Positions 46,301-54,861 of a DNA stretch of 64,000 nt are shown here, in pieces. The notes below the pieces were generated by a model. It was not told the DNA's origin, did no database searches, and worked only from the letters and a program-made list of their open reading frames with translations. The translations under genes and the position numbers were made by a program. Source of the DNA: RHLJ01 sp963974345 (GTDB lineage Bacteria > Bacteroidota > Rhodothermia > Balneolales > Balneolaceae). Location of the stretch: the NCBI GenBank assembly GCA_963974345.1, contig CAXBBW010000002.1, positions 186,001 to 250,000 of the forward strand, in the 5' to 3' direction. Positions within the stretch are counted from its first letter, which is position 1. The number at the start of each line of letters is the position of its first letter.

Positions 46301-46398
46301 TCTTCCGCAAAATCTACACTCGATACATTTACGGTTTGCGCAAATATAGAGACTGTAAATAGTCCAAGTGCTAGTGTTAGTAGGTATCTTTTTAACAT
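43372..46398 (-). CDS. Secreted beta-helix-like protein with two near-identical halves and sorting tail
   Basis: The 1008-residue product has a signal peptide (to about SIFAQ). Two copies of a 372-residue domain follow (about 23-394 and 467-838), each followed by a related but diverged linker of about 65 residues ending GWTALDE.GYL. A C-terminal sorting domain begins QNYPNPFNPTTNISFAL near residue 925. The domain is rich in Gly, Asn and Asp, with repeats such as LFIEPGTLIKGG, SIRHTGIQVGD, EYVESFASNDDGFEFFGG and YLVSAFNTDDGFDWDEGFRG, consistent with a parallel beta-helix and possible Ca binding. It lies 22 bases after the TonB receptor gene and should be its operon partner. I do not know a biochemical function. 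Confidence 0.9.
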   Translation of the reverse strand: MLKRYLLTLALGLFTVSIFAQTVNVSSVDFAEDTDYYWTADKTYILDDLVFIKNGSRLFIEPGTLIKGGSGTGNNATGLVITRGAQIFAEGTPSNPIIFTSIADQRDGSANSSLRGLWGGVVMLGSASTNNATEGGVKLVEGVDQIASPASLAEYGGSNDEDNSGVFRYVSIRHTGIQVGDVDGNEIQGLTLGGVGSGTTIEYVESFASNDDGFEFFGGTVNTKYLVSAFNTDDGFDWDEGFRGKGQFWFTIQNNEVTDGFGRGMEMDGATGDENTTPYAHPILANITILGAGTNIEGANAGDGSQLLMFRDNTGGEVYNSIFGEHNGYGIVVEDASSKSTDSEARLAAGDLEFQNNIWYGFAAGNDVQSIANDVDYVEAYLNDAANANVIGNPGLSGTGRVDGANGLNPVPTVGGIAYTSSRKELNDLFFSKVAYSGAFGAKNWLEGWTALDENGYLATQTASSVVNVSSVDFAEDTDYYWTADKTYILDDLVFIKNGSRLFIEPGTLIKGGSGTGNNATGLVITRGAQIFAEGTPSNPIIFTSIADQRDGSANSSLRGLWGGVVMLGSASTNNATEGGVKLVEGVDQIASPASLAEYGGSNDEDNSGVFRYVSIRHTGIQVGDVDGNEIQGLTLGGVGSGTTIEYVESFASNDDGFEFFGGTVNTKYLVSAFNTDDGFDWDEGFRGKGQFWFTIQNNEVTDGFGRGMEMDGATGDENTTPYAHPILANITILGAGTNIEGANAGDGSQLLMFRDNTGGEVYNSIFGEHNGYGIVVEDASSKSTDSEARLAAGDLEFQNNIWYGFAAGNDVQSIANDVDYVEAYLNDAANANVIGNPELNGTSRTDGGSSLDPRPNLNGMAYKVALKDMSGDSFFTATDYVGAFGPSLWIAGWTALDEHGYLSEGGVISPNEDQIVDLPTNVKLDQNYPNPFNPTTNISFALPSTQKVTLKVFNMLGQEVATLINNQTIQAGSQTVAFDASLLSSGVYIYRLVGANTVLTKKMTLIK
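43884..45000 (-). repeat. 1,117-bp direct repeat, downstream copy
   Basis: This segment is identical by eye to 45216-46332, offset 1,332 bases, exactly 444 codons. It encodes the second copy of the secreted protein's domain. Identity stops abruptly at both ends, at the diverged linkers. Confidence 0.95.
45216..46332 (-). repeat. 1,117-bp direct repeat, upstream copy
   Basis: This segment encodes the first copy of the domain, starting just after the signal peptide, and matches 43884-45000. I found no mismatch in the stretches compared, and the two translated domains are the same. Confidence 0.95.
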
Positions 46399-46420
46399 AG
46401 TGTTTTTTGTTGTTTTTTAA

Positions 46421-49300
46421 TTAGAGTTTATAGGAAACACTTATTGAAATTGATCTACCACGGTAGTATGACTGAAACAGATATTCAGTATCATTTAATA
46501 GTGAGGACTCTTTTACACGTGGATCAAAAATATTCTTCAAAGATAATTTTGCTGACATATTAGACTTAAAGTTCTTGTTTATAATTAAGTCTGAGGTCAA
46601 ATAAGCTCGTTCAAAAACATCTGGGTTAGCACCCAAGGTTACATCTGATAACCGATCTCCAAAAATATTTGAATTAAAATCTACCGAGAAATCATACTTT
46701 GGATTCAGGTATGATAAATCAAGATTGATGATAAATGGAGATTGACCATATAGGGGACGGGTATCCTTAAAATCAGGGTCACTTTGTCTAGCAGTAAATA
46801 ACTCGTCTTCTGGTACATCTACTCTTGATTGAACTAATGTTAAATTAGTAGCAAGCGACAAGTTTTGAAGTGAGCTGGCTAAAAATCCAAGATTCTTACG
46901 TACCTCAAATTCAAGCCCATACACAATGGCTTCGTCAACGTTTTGCCAAGTTCTGGTTCTTACTCTTTCAGTATCGAATACTCTTTCAATGGGGTTTTCT
47001 AAGTTCTTATAAAATCCACTTACAGCAATTAGTTCACCTGAAGCGATAAACCATTCCCATCTTGCATCATAGTTTGTGATAAGAGTTCTGTCAAGATTAA
47101 TATTACCGATATTTATACTTCCACCGTAAGCATCAAAACTTGAAAATGGCGCAATTTCTCTATAATTAGGACGAGCTATTGTATTCGAGTATGAAACTCG
47201 AATATTTACGTTATCTGAAATACTATAAATAAAAGAAGCTGCAGGAAGTAAATCCGTTTTATCAACCTCACCAATTCTAACTGAATCAGCTAATACTAAA
47301 TTTGTACTTTCAGATCTAATTAAGGTGTTTTCACTTCTTAACCCACCAACAAATTTAAGATCTCCAAAAGGTACTTCGGCCATAAAATATCCTGCCGAAA
47401 TCTCTTTCTTTCCGCCATAATTATTTGTTGGATTAGATCTGTCGAAAATATATTGCCCGTATTTTATAAAAACATTATTCGATCTTGATTCATCAATTCC
47501 TGTGTAGGAGAAGAATCCATCGAAATCATCTTTAAAGTTATTCAGATTTGCTAAATCCTGACCATATGCATATCGATTTTCTCTAAATGTTCTATTTCCC
47601 TCTAGATAATACCCTCCAACTTTTAGAAGAATATTCGAACCATTGGATAACTCTATTGGGTAAGACAAGTCTACCGTATAGTTTGTGTTGTCTTCCGTCA
47701 TCTCTCTGAAAAACCTTTGAGGTCTTGAGTAACCCCCCGTTGAGACACTAAAGGTAGAATCCACCGTTCTAATACCATACTCTAAAAATCGTACGTCAGG
47801 CTGATCAAGTTCATTATTTGAAAAGGTGCCTTTCCACTCTAATGTAAGGTTACCTAATCCAGTAGCTACATGCTTACCACTTAATTGAAATGAACTTAGC
47901 TTTCTTTCTGTATAAGCTAATACATCACTATAGTATGAATCAAAACCCCCTTGAGCTGGCTCTTCACGATAACCATTCAATATTCTGCCTTGATTAGTGC
48001 CACTTTGGGTACGAACCCATGTAGCATTAATTTTATTGTTTGGGGTTAGTTTAAAGGAAAGTGAAGCTAATCCTCCGAGATCAACATTTTCTTCAGTTTT
48101 AGTATCACTCAATTCATTTAAAGCATTAAGCTCTGTATCCGATTCTAAGCCACCGATTAGTTGATAAATGCCATTCTGGCCATTTGAATAAGCCGAAAAG
48201 CTTCTATTATGAGAGAAACCGAGAATAAAACCAAACTCCTTATTCAAAGCTACAAACTCGTTACCAACAGAAACTGAGAGACCTGTATTGAACGGTATGG
48301 TAATTTTTCTAGGAGTCATTTCACTATTAAATGCTCTACTTATTCTATCCAATGTATCTGCACTCTGGACATGGTTAGCATCAAATGCTAAAAATGAATC
48401 TGATAGATTAGGAATGTCGCCTTCAAGATTAGAGATAGCATCTGGTAAATTTCTTCTATCCGTGTTGAAACCTAATAAATCTGTATTACTTCTTTCTGAA
48501 CCAAAACCATCTTTTAGGGTAGTTCTGGCGTTATACCCTACTGAGGTAGATAAGTTAAAAAGTAACCTTTCAGGAAACTCTTTGGTTGTTACATCAACTA
48601 AACCCCCACTAAAATTACCCGGTTTATCTGGTGTAAAAGATTTAATTGTAACAATGTTTTCTATAACATTACTTGGTATCAAATCTAACTGGAAAGCATT
48701 TTTGTCAGGATCTGCACTTGGTAACTCAGAACCATTTAGATGAGCAGTAGAATATCGATCACCAAGTCCTCTTACATAAACGTATTTCCCACCTATTACT
48801 GAAGCCCCTACAACTTTCTTGAGTGCTCCCGCAGCATCTCCACTGCCAGTCTTTGAGATACTTTCTGAAGAAATAGCATCACTAAAGGCTATTGATTTCT
48901 GGCGTTGGCGTAGAAGACCTGCTTCATTATTCAGTATAGCTTCTGCGCTTACAACAATTTCATCTAAGAATTCAGATTCCTGTTGTAATGCAACGTCTAG
49001 TTTTTTGGATTCTCCTTCGGCTACTATAAGACCAGTAATCGTCTGGGTTGCGTAGGATAGATAACTTACAACTATATTATAAGTTCCAGCCGATACATTC
49101 CTGATGGTGTAGTTTCCATCTATATCGGTAGCTGTACCTTGTATGGTACCTTCAATTACAACGTTAACACCTATTAAAGTTTCGCCTGTTTCGGCGTCTA
49201 CAACGGTACCAACGATTTTTCCTGTATTCTGTGCGTTTATATTTGTGGTAAGAATAAAAAGCGCAGAGAATACGACAAGTGCTGATTTTATAAGATTCAC
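46421..49300 (-). CDS. TonB-dependent receptor with carboxypeptidase-regulatory-like domain
   Basis: The 959-residue protein starts at GTG (49300). It has a signal peptide (to about NINAQ), a CarboxypepD_reg-like domain at about 28-115, and a plug at about 130-250 with VRGLGDRYSTAHLNGSELPS and PGNFSGGLVDVTTKEFPE. The barrel ends in SISVSYKL. The RGLGDRY...NGSELPS plug style marks a receptor subfamily distinct from the other two in this window. The next gene, 22 bases on, encodes the duplicated secreted beta-helix-like protein, suggesting a receptor plus surface capture protein pair. The ligand is unknown. Confidence 0.93.
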   Translation of the reverse strand: MNLIKSALVVFSALFILTTNINAQNTGKIVGTVVDAETGETLIGVNVVIEGTIQGTATDIDGNYTIRNVSAGTYNIVVSYLSYATQTITGLIVAEGESKKLDVALQQESEFLDEIVVSAEAILNNEAGLLRQRQKSIAFSDAISSESISKTGSGDAAGALKKVVGASVIGGKYVYVRGLGDRYSTAHLNGSELPSADPDKNAFQLDLIPSNVIENIVTIKSFTPDKPGNFSGGLVDVTTKEFPERLLFNLSTSVGYNARTTLKDGFGSERSNTDLLGFNTDRRNLPDAISNLEGDIPNLSDSFLAFDANHVQSADTLDRISRAFNSEMTPRKITIPFNTGLSVSVGNEFVALNKEFGFILGFSHNRSFSAYSNGQNGIYQLIGGLESDTELNALNELSDTKTEENVDLGGLASLSFKLTPNNKINATWVRTQSGTNQGRILNGYREEPAQGGFDSYYSDVLAYTERKLSSFQLSGKHVATGLGNLTLEWKGTFSNNELDQPDVRFLEYGIRTVDSTFSVSTGGYSRPQRFFREMTEDNTNYTVDLSYPIELSNGSNILLKVGGYYLEGNRTFRENRYAYGQDLANLNNFKDDFDGFFSYTGIDESRSNNVFIKYGQYIFDRSNPTNNYGGKKEISAGYFMAEVPFGDLKFVGGLRSENTLIRSESTNLVLADSVRIGEVDKTDLLPAASFIYSISDNVNIRVSYSNTIARPNYREIAPFSSFDAYGGSINIGNINLDRTLITNYDARWEWFIASGELIAVSGFYKNLENPIERVFDTERVRTRTWQNVDEAIVYGLEFEVRKNLGFLASSLQNLSLATNLTLVQSRVDVPEDELFTARQSDPDFKDTRPLYGQSPFIINLDLSYLNPKYDFSVDFNSNIFGDRLSDVTLGANPDVFERAYLTSDLIINKNFKSNMSAKLSLKNIFDPRVKESSLLNDTEYLFQSYYRGRSISISVSYKL

Positions 49301-49437
49301 GTGTGTGCTGATTTTTTGTTTTGTTCGCTTTTATTCATTGCGTTACAAAACTAACATACACGCGTTGCCGTACTGTTATCTCGGCTTTATCCTTTTGTTA
49401 CTAGTAGATTAACTAAGTGTTAACAGGAACTCTATTC

Positions 49438-51537
49438 CTACTTCTCATCTGACTTTTCGTCTTTAGGTTTTTCTACACTCTTGTCATCAGCTTCTTTGCT
49501 GGTCTCTTTTTTGGGCTTTGCTTTAGCAGGCGCTTTCTTTTTTGCCTTTTCTTTTTCCTTTGCACCTTCAACTTCTTCCTCTTTTTTGCCTTTTGTAAAT
49601 TCGTCGTACGTAGTTTGCTGCTCAAAAGGACGCTTTCCGATTAGCTTTTCTAAATCATTCTGAAAGAGAATCTCTTTCTCTAAAAGTTCTTTAGCTAAAA
49701 TTTCTAACTCTTTCTTTTTGCTTTTCAGAAGCTTCAATGTTCTTTTATATGCTTCATCAATAAGTTTTTTTACTTCTTCATCAATGATTGTAGCCGTAGC
49801 ATCTGAATATGGCTTATTAAAAGTATAATCGCTTTGTTTGGAATCATAATAGGATACATTACCAATCTTATCATTCATCCCATATACAGTTACAATGCTA
49901 TATGCCATTTTTGTAATGCGTTCCAAATCACTGAGCGCTCCAGTCGAAATCTTACCAAAAATAATTTCTTCAGCGGCTCTACCTCCAAGTGTCATGCACA
50001 TCTGGTCTAACAATTGTTCAGTTTGATGCAGAAACTGTTCTTTTGGTAAATATTGAGCATATCCAAGTGCCGCTAGTCCACGTGGTACAATAGAAACTTT
50101 AACTAATGGATCTGCATGTTCCAAGAACCAACCTGCAACAGCATGTCCAGCTTCGTGGTACGCAACAATTTTCTTTTCTTCAGGTGATATGATTTTGTTC
50201 TTTTTTTCCAGACCACCAATTACTCGATCAATCGCGTTTTGGAAATCCTCCATATCAACAGACTTCTTATTACTTCTAGCAGCAATTAGTGCCGCTTCAT
50301 TACAAACATTAGCTATTTCCGCACCAGCAAATCCCGGTGTTTGTGCTGATAATTTCTTGGGATCAACTTCTTTATGTAATTTAAGAGGCTTTAAATGAAC
50401 TTTAAAAATTGCCTCACGCCCATTTAAATCTGGTTTATCAATACTAATTTGACGATCGAATCTACCTGGTCGTAAAAGTGCATTATCGAGAACATCAGGT
50501 CTGTTTGTAGCTGCTAGAATAATGACACCTGAATCGGTTGCAAAACCATCCATCTCTACTAAAAGTGAGTTAAGTGTATTTTCACGTTCATCGTTAGATC
50601 CTGGCATTTGTCCTTTTCCACGAGAGCGACCAATGGCATCAATTTCATCAATAAAAACTATACACGGAGCTTTTTCTTTAGCTTGCTTAAAAAGGTCACG
50701 TACACGAGCTGCACCTACACCAACAAACATCTCCACAAAATCTGAACCTGACAACGAAAAGAATGGAACTTCAGCTTCGCCTGCCACTGCTTTTGCAAGT
50801 AGAGTTTTACCTGTTCCTGGAGCTCCTACTAAAAGTGCACCTTTTGGAATTTTACCACCAAGGTTTGTGAATTTATCAGGAGTTTTAAGAAAATCTACAA
50901 TCTCTTTTACTTCTTCTTTGGCTTCTTCAAGTCCAGCAACATCTTTAAACGTAATTTTAGTGTCGGTCTGTTGATCATATAGAGCTGCTTTATTCTTACC
51001 AATGTTCAAGACTTGTTGCCCTGGGTTCATTTTTCTAAAAATGAAAACCCAGAATCCAACTGCCAAAGCGATCATAATCAACCACATGAATACTCCGCTA
51101 AACCACTCTTCTTCTATACGGACTTCATATTCAACGTTATTTTCGTCGAGGATAGGTCGAATCTCATCCCCTGGAAGCATTGTAGTTACAAAAGCTTTGA
51201 ATTCTTCGGAACTTCCTGAACTTAAATTTAATGGGCTATCATCTTGAACAGGAGGTTGAATGATTCCTTCCTGAATGGCTTTCTCATTATATTTCCCATA
51301 TATGTTTACGCCATTTTTAATAATAATTTCTTCAACATATCCTCCTTTAACATCATCAAGAAACTTGCTGTATTTGATGTTATTTCCCCCTTCCGGGTTT
51401 AGGAACATAAATTGTACAAAAATGAGTAATAAAATAATCACCAAGAATCCCCACGTTGGGAATTTAGGATTCGATCCCTTTTGATTTCCTAGAGGTGGTT
51501 TAATCTGCTTTTTTGGAGTGGGCTTTTTATCGGCCAT
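49438..51537 (-). CDS. ftsH: ATP-dependent zinc metalloprotease FtsH
   Basis: FtsH is a membrane-anchored hexameric AAA+ protease that degrades unassembled membrane proteins and regulators. The 699-residue protein has two membrane segments (about 28-46 and 150-168) flanking a periplasmic domain. An AAA domain follows with Walker A GAPGTGKT near residue 239, Walker B CIVFIDEIDAIG, and the second region of homology. The zinc motif HEAGH is near residue 460. The C-terminal 60 residues are an unusually lysine- and glutamate-rich tail. It is monocistronic by spacing (99 bases to thiL, 137 to the receptor). Confidence 0.98.
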   Translation of the reverse strand: MADKKPTPKKQIKPPLGNQKGSNPKFPTWGFLVIILLLIFVQFMFLNPEGGNNIKYSKFLDDVKGGYVEEIIIKNGVNIYGKYNEKAIQEGIIQPPVQDDSPLNLSSGSSEEFKAFVTTMLPGDEIRPILDENNVEYEVRIEEEWFSGVFMWLIMIALAVGFWVFIFRKMNPGQQVLNIGKNKAALYDQQTDTKITFKDVAGLEEAKEEVKEIVDFLKTPDKFTNLGGKIPKGALLVGAPGTGKTLLAKAVAGEAEVPFFSLSGSDFVEMFVGVGAARVRDLFKQAKEKAPCIVFIDEIDAIGRSRGKGQMPGSNDERENTLNSLLVEMDGFATDSGVIILAATNRPDVLDNALLRPGRFDRQISIDKPDLNGREAIFKVHLKPLKLHKEVDPKKLSAQTPGFAGAEIANVCNEAALIAARSNKKSVDMEDFQNAIDRVIGGLEKKNKIISPEEKKIVAYHEAGHAVAGWFLEHADPLVKVSIVPRGLAALGYAQYLPKEQFLHQTEQLLDQMCMTLGGRAAEEIIFGKISTGALSDLERITKMAYSIVTVYGMNDKIGNVSYYDSKQSDYTFNKPYSDATATIIDEEVKKLIDEAYKRTLKLLKSKKKELEILAKELLEKEILFQNDLEKLIGKRPFEQQTTYDEFTKGKKEEEVEGAKEKEKAKKKAPAKAKPKKETSKEADDKSVEKPKDEKSDEK

Positions 51538-51636
51538 TAATACTTAGTCTTAATTTTTTTCAATATAGCGAATAACAAATATTTTTCTAGCTCTTAAGCT
51601 AACATAAGATTGGCAAAAAACGTGCCATCAAGTTTT

Positions 51637-52665
51637 TTATGACAAATCATCAAAACTTACGACATCACCTTCTGCGGTTTGCATGAGTAATCCCTCATCT
51701 TTGGGCGTCATCCGACCTATAACCGTAAAATCTTTAAAATGTTCAATCAGTTTTTCTACTTGTTTCTCACTCAACGTAAAAAGGAGTTCTAGATCTTCCC
51801 CACCAAATAACGCATAACGGTCTACATCTTCCTCCATTTCGTCTGCAACATGACGGGTTTCAATTGCTATGGGAAGAGTAGCTTGATATAAATATGCACC
51901 TAGATTGGAAGAAGTACATAATTCAGTAAGTTCGTTAACAATGCCTTGAGTAATGTCAATCATTGAAGATGGAACAATCTTGTTTTTTGAAAGTTGTTCA
52001 ATTACTTCTTTTCTCGCTTCTGGCATTAACTGCCTTTGAACTACAAATTTATAATCCTGTAAATCGGGTTGGATTGCATCGCTTCCATGCTGCTCCCAAA
52101 ACTTCTTTTCTCTCATTAATATTCTTAGACCAGCAATAGCACCACCAACATCACCAGTTACACAAATTGCATCACCAATTTTAGCTCCTTTTCTATAGGT
52201 AATTTGTTTAGGCTCTACTTTTCCGTACACGCTTACAGAAATAACCATATGATTATGATTCCCAGTTAGGTCTCCACCTACTACCTCAACATTATACTTC
52301 TTGCACGCTTTATCTATCCCTGCATATAAATCCTTTACCATTTGAACTGATAACCGATTTGGTAGAGCTAGATTAACCATTAGTGAAGTTGGTGATCCAT
52401 TCATCGCATAAATATCACTTACACTAGCTGAAACGATTTTAAAACCAAAGTGTGTGAACGGAGTATATGAAGGGTCAAAATCTACACCTTCAACAAAAGT
52501 ATCTGTTGTTAATAAAGTTAATGTACTATCATTTTCTTTTATAACTGCTGCATCATCACCCAAGCCGAAAACAGTGGAATTTTGTTCTGCTCCTTTAAAT
52601 TTTGAAAGTTCTTCAAGAAGCCCTTTGCGGCCAATGCTTTGTATTGTGATAAATTCTTCTGACAT
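51637..52665 (-). CDS. thiL: Thiamine-monophosphate kinase
   Basis: ThiL phosphorylates thiamine monophosphate to the active cofactor thiamine diphosphate. I start it at the ATG at 52665 (MSEEFITIQSIG), giving 342 residues, because the upstream alternative at 52692 lies inside a terminator hairpin. Motifs include GLGDDAAVI, TDTFVEGVDFD, the metal-binding GGDLTGN and SMIDITQGIVNEL, and ALFGGEDLELLFTL near the end. No TPP riboswitch is visible upstream, and no other thiamine gene is nearby. Confidence 0.95.
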   Translation of the reverse strand: MSEEFITIQSIGRKGLLEELSKFKGAEQNSTVFGLGDDAAVIKENDSTLTLLTTDTFVEGVDFDPSYTPFTHFGFKIVSASVSDIYAMNGSPTSLMVNLALPNRLSVQMVKDLYAGIDKACKKYNVEVVGGDLTGNHNHMVISVSVYGKVEPKQITYRKGAKIGDAICVTGDVGGAIAGLRILMREKKFWEQHGSDAIQPDLQDYKFVVQRQLMPEARKEVIEQLSKNKIVPSSMIDITQGIVNELTELCTSSNLGAYLYQATLPIAIETRHVADEMEEDVDRYALFGGEDLELLFTLSEKQVEKLIEHFKDFTVIGRMTPKDEGLLMQTAEGDVVSFDDLS

Positions 52666-52677
52666 AGTATTTATATA

Positions 52678-52710
52678 AAAAAACCAGCACATAAATTATG
52701 TGCTGGTTTT
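52678..52710. terminator. Bidirectional terminator between exbD and thiL
   Basis: A perfect 16-base inverted repeat (52678-52693 with 52695-52710, core ACCAGCACATAA) is centred on one base, with A and T runs at its ends. It lies 21 bases after the last exbD stop on the minus strand and just before the thiL start, so thiL needs its own promoter or read-through. Confidence 0.88.
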
Positions 52711-52731
52711 TAATTTCTGTAAACCTAAAGT

Positions 52732-53178
52732 TTAATCTTCTCGTTTGGTAGAATAATTAATTCTGAAAGTTCCTGCCTGTTGTAGTTCTTTCTGAACGTC
52801 TGTAAGCAAGCCAAATTCTGAATTTTGGTCTACACGGAGAGAAACAATTAACCTTGGTTCTTCTATAAGCTTATCGTACATGATATTACGAATAGCTCCG
52901 ATATCATCAACGATTGAATCGTCAATCTGTACTTTATCGTCACCAAGTTTGTTTTGTGGCAAACGTTCAGGTCCCATATAGATATACGAAACTAGTCGTT
53001 TTTCCTCAATTTTCTCAATATTATTCGCTTTGGTAAGATCAAGCTTAACCTTTAGCGTTACTTCACGAAGTACCGTGGTAACCATAAAGAAGAATAAAAG
53101 CATAAATACAACATCAGGCATTGCTGAAGTTGGCACTTCCTGCTTTGTTCCGGCTTGTTTCTTTTTAAAATGAGCCAT
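52732..53178 (-). CDS. ExbD/TolR family biopolymer transport protein, second copy
   Basis: ExbD uses the proton gradient with ExbB to energise TonB or Tol. The 148-residue protein has one membrane segment at about 22-42 containing the functional aspartate (SAMPDVVFMLLFFFMVTT), then a periplasmic domain. It lies 2 bases after the first exbD gene. The two copies have diverged in the periplasmic part, so they may form a heteromer or serve different partners. A terminator follows, closing the operon. Confidence 0.93.
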   Translation of the reverse strand: MAHFKKKQAGTKQEVPTSAMPDVVFMLLFFFMVTTVLREVTLKVKLDLTKANNIEKIEEKRLVSYIYMGPERLPQNKLGDDKVQIDDSIVDDIGAIRNIMYDKLIEEPRLIVSLRVDQNSEFGLLTDVQKELQQAGTFRINYSTKRED

Positions 53179-53180
53179 AA

Positions 53181-53723
53181 TTAATTATCCGGTTCTGCTA
53201 TTGAAATTTTCTTTGGATACATGTCTTTAATCTGCTCCTGCTGTGGACTACTCTCTTTTAATTGAGAATATTCAACACCATAATTTGCTCTTGAAGCAGC
53301 ATCCCTTAGTTCTTTATACGCAGACATTACTTCATCTAACATATCTATGTAAATATTGTAAGGAGTCTCACGCTGAGTTTTAAGAGAAACAATAGCCGCT
53401 TCTGGCGAAATAGAAAGTTGATCGTTGTTCGTTGGATTATCAATAAACTCGATCAATTTGTCTTTCACTTCATTAATTGAAACAGGTTGTTCATCCATCA
53501 AAATCAAACCTTGAGCGTTCACAAGAACATTCATCAAGTTTCTTTCTCGAATGGGTGGAGGCTCAACTTCCGGATCTAATGGCGGAGGAAGAACCATCCC
53601 AATACCAGTATCCACATTAATTGTGGTGGTTACGAGAAAGAAAATAAGAAGTAAGAATGCAATATCGGCCATTGATGACCCATTTATTTCTGCGCCTTCT
53701 CTTTCACGTTTTTTAAGTAGCAT
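53181..53723 (-). CDS. ExbD/TolR family biopolymer transport protein, first copy
   Basis: The 180-residue protein has the ExbD layout: a basic N terminus (KKREREGAEINGS), a membrane segment at about 18-37 with an aspartate in MADIAFLLLIFFLVTTT, and a periplasmic domain with a proline-rich start (VLPPPLDPEVEPPPIRERN). It is followed after 2 bases by the second exbD and preceded after 12 bases by a small membrane protein. There is no tonB gene in the cluster. Confidence 0.93.
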   Translation of the reverse strand: MLLKKREREGAEINGSSMADIAFLLLIFFLVTTTINVDTGIGMVLPPPLDPEVEPPPIRERNLMNVLVNAQGLILMDEQPVSINEVKDKLIEFIDNPTNNDQLSISPEAAIVSLKTQRETPYNIYIDMLDEVMSAYKELRDAASRANYGVEYSQLKESSPQQEQIKDMYPKKISIAEPDN

Positions 53724-53735
53724 ATTTATGCTCCA

Positions 53736-54017
53736 TTAAAATTTAAAAGTACCACGGAGTCCAGTAAAAAATACTGATACCACCATAATTCCCATCATAA
53801 TCGCTGCGGTCAAAACACCTGCTTTCGCAAATGGTAGATCTGACCCTTGCACTATTAAGTAAGAAATTGCAAAGATTACAAAGGGTACGGCCATTATGCC
53901 AATACGTTTTATGTCTTGCTTACCTTGTGTCATGGATTTGATCCCTGACACAATAGTAGCAATAATTCCAAGACCTATTAAGCCAAATGCTCCAATAACT
54001 GCAATTTGAACAATCAT
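53736..54017 (-). CDS. Small three-segment membrane protein in the ExbB/ExbD operon
   Basis: The 93-residue protein has three predicted membrane segments (about 3-25, 41-60 and 68-88), separated by a basic loop (TQGKQDIKRIG). I recognise no named family. It lies between exbB and exbD with short gaps (28 and 12 bases). Similar small proteins occur at this place in other Bacteroidota clusters, so it is probably an accessory part of the proton-driven motor. Confidence 0.75.
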   Translation of the reverse strand: MIVQIAVIGAFGLIGLGIIATIVSGIKSMTQGKQDIKRIGIMAVPFVIFAISYLIVQGSDLPFAKAGVLTAAIMMGIMVVSVFFTGLRGTFKF

Positions 54018-54045
54018 ATTATCTCCTTTAGATTTAGATTATAGA

Positions 54046-54774
54046 TTATTCTTCAGATGCATCTGCTGCAGGAGCAACCAATGGCTTACCTTCTTGCAAT
54101 AAAATAATTGAATCGATAAGTGTGATTGAACTTTCTTCCATTTCAGCTATCAAACGATCAATTTTAGATACGCAATAATTGTATCCGATTTGAAGGATAA
54201 TACCTGCAATAAGACCGCCAGCAGTTGTAAGAAGGGCAACTTTAATACCACCCGCTACAATACTTGGAGAAATATCAGAAGCAGCTTCAATATCATCGAA
54301 AGCAGCAATCATACCTACTACCGTTCCAAGGAATCCAAATAGTGGTGCGATCGCAATAAATAATGAAAGCCAAACAAGACCTCTTTCAAGGAAACTCATT
54401 TCTATTGAGCCGTAAGCAGCAATTGCTTTTTCAGCGGCATCAATACCTTCATGAGCACGCATAAGACCTGCTTGAAAAACAGAAGCAACAGGACCGCGAG
54501 TTTGAGCACAAAGTTGCTCAGCGGCTTCAACTCCACCTTCTTGTAACGCTTCTTGAACGTTTACAATGAATTTACGAGTGTTAATATCTGCAAGGTTAAG
54601 TGTAATAATTCTTTCTAGGAAAATGGCAAGACCTAAGATTAACGTGATCAGTACTGGCCACATCCATCCTCCGTCATTACCTTGGTTGAATTTCTCTACG
54701 ATTAAATTGAAGAAGCCTGCGTCAGCAGCCGGTGCTTGTAAAAGAAATAGAGCAATCGACGATGTCATGTTCAC
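54046..54774 (-). CDS. exbB: MotA/TolQ/ExbB proton channel family protein
   Basis: The 242-residue protein has three membrane segments (about 38-56, 132-155 and 175-198). The TolQ/ExbB core is visible as RGLVWLSLFIAIAPLFGFLG, TVVGMIAAFDDI and GIKVALLTTAGGLIAGI. It forms the pentameric channel that works with ExbD. It heads the operon exbB, small membrane protein, exbD, exbD, which would power the three TonB receptors seen in this window and others. Confidence 0.94.
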   Translation of the reverse strand: MNMTSSIALFLLQAPAADAGFFNLIVEKFNQGNDGGWMWPVLITLILGLAIFLERIITLNLADINTRKFIVNVQEALQEGGVEAAEQLCAQTRGPVASVFQAGLMRAHEGIDAAEKAIAAYGSIEMSFLERGLVWLSLFIAIAPLFGFLGTVVGMIAAFDDIEAASDISPSIVAGGIKVALLTTAGGLIAGIILQIGYNYCVSKIDRLIAEMEESSITLIDSIILLQEGKPLVAPAADASEE

Positions 54775-54861
54775 TCCGAATAGTTTTAATTGTTAGTGTC
54801 TAAGATTAGTGAATCGAAAGGATAGGTCATTTTGAAATAAATGTCAAAGTTCTAACACATC

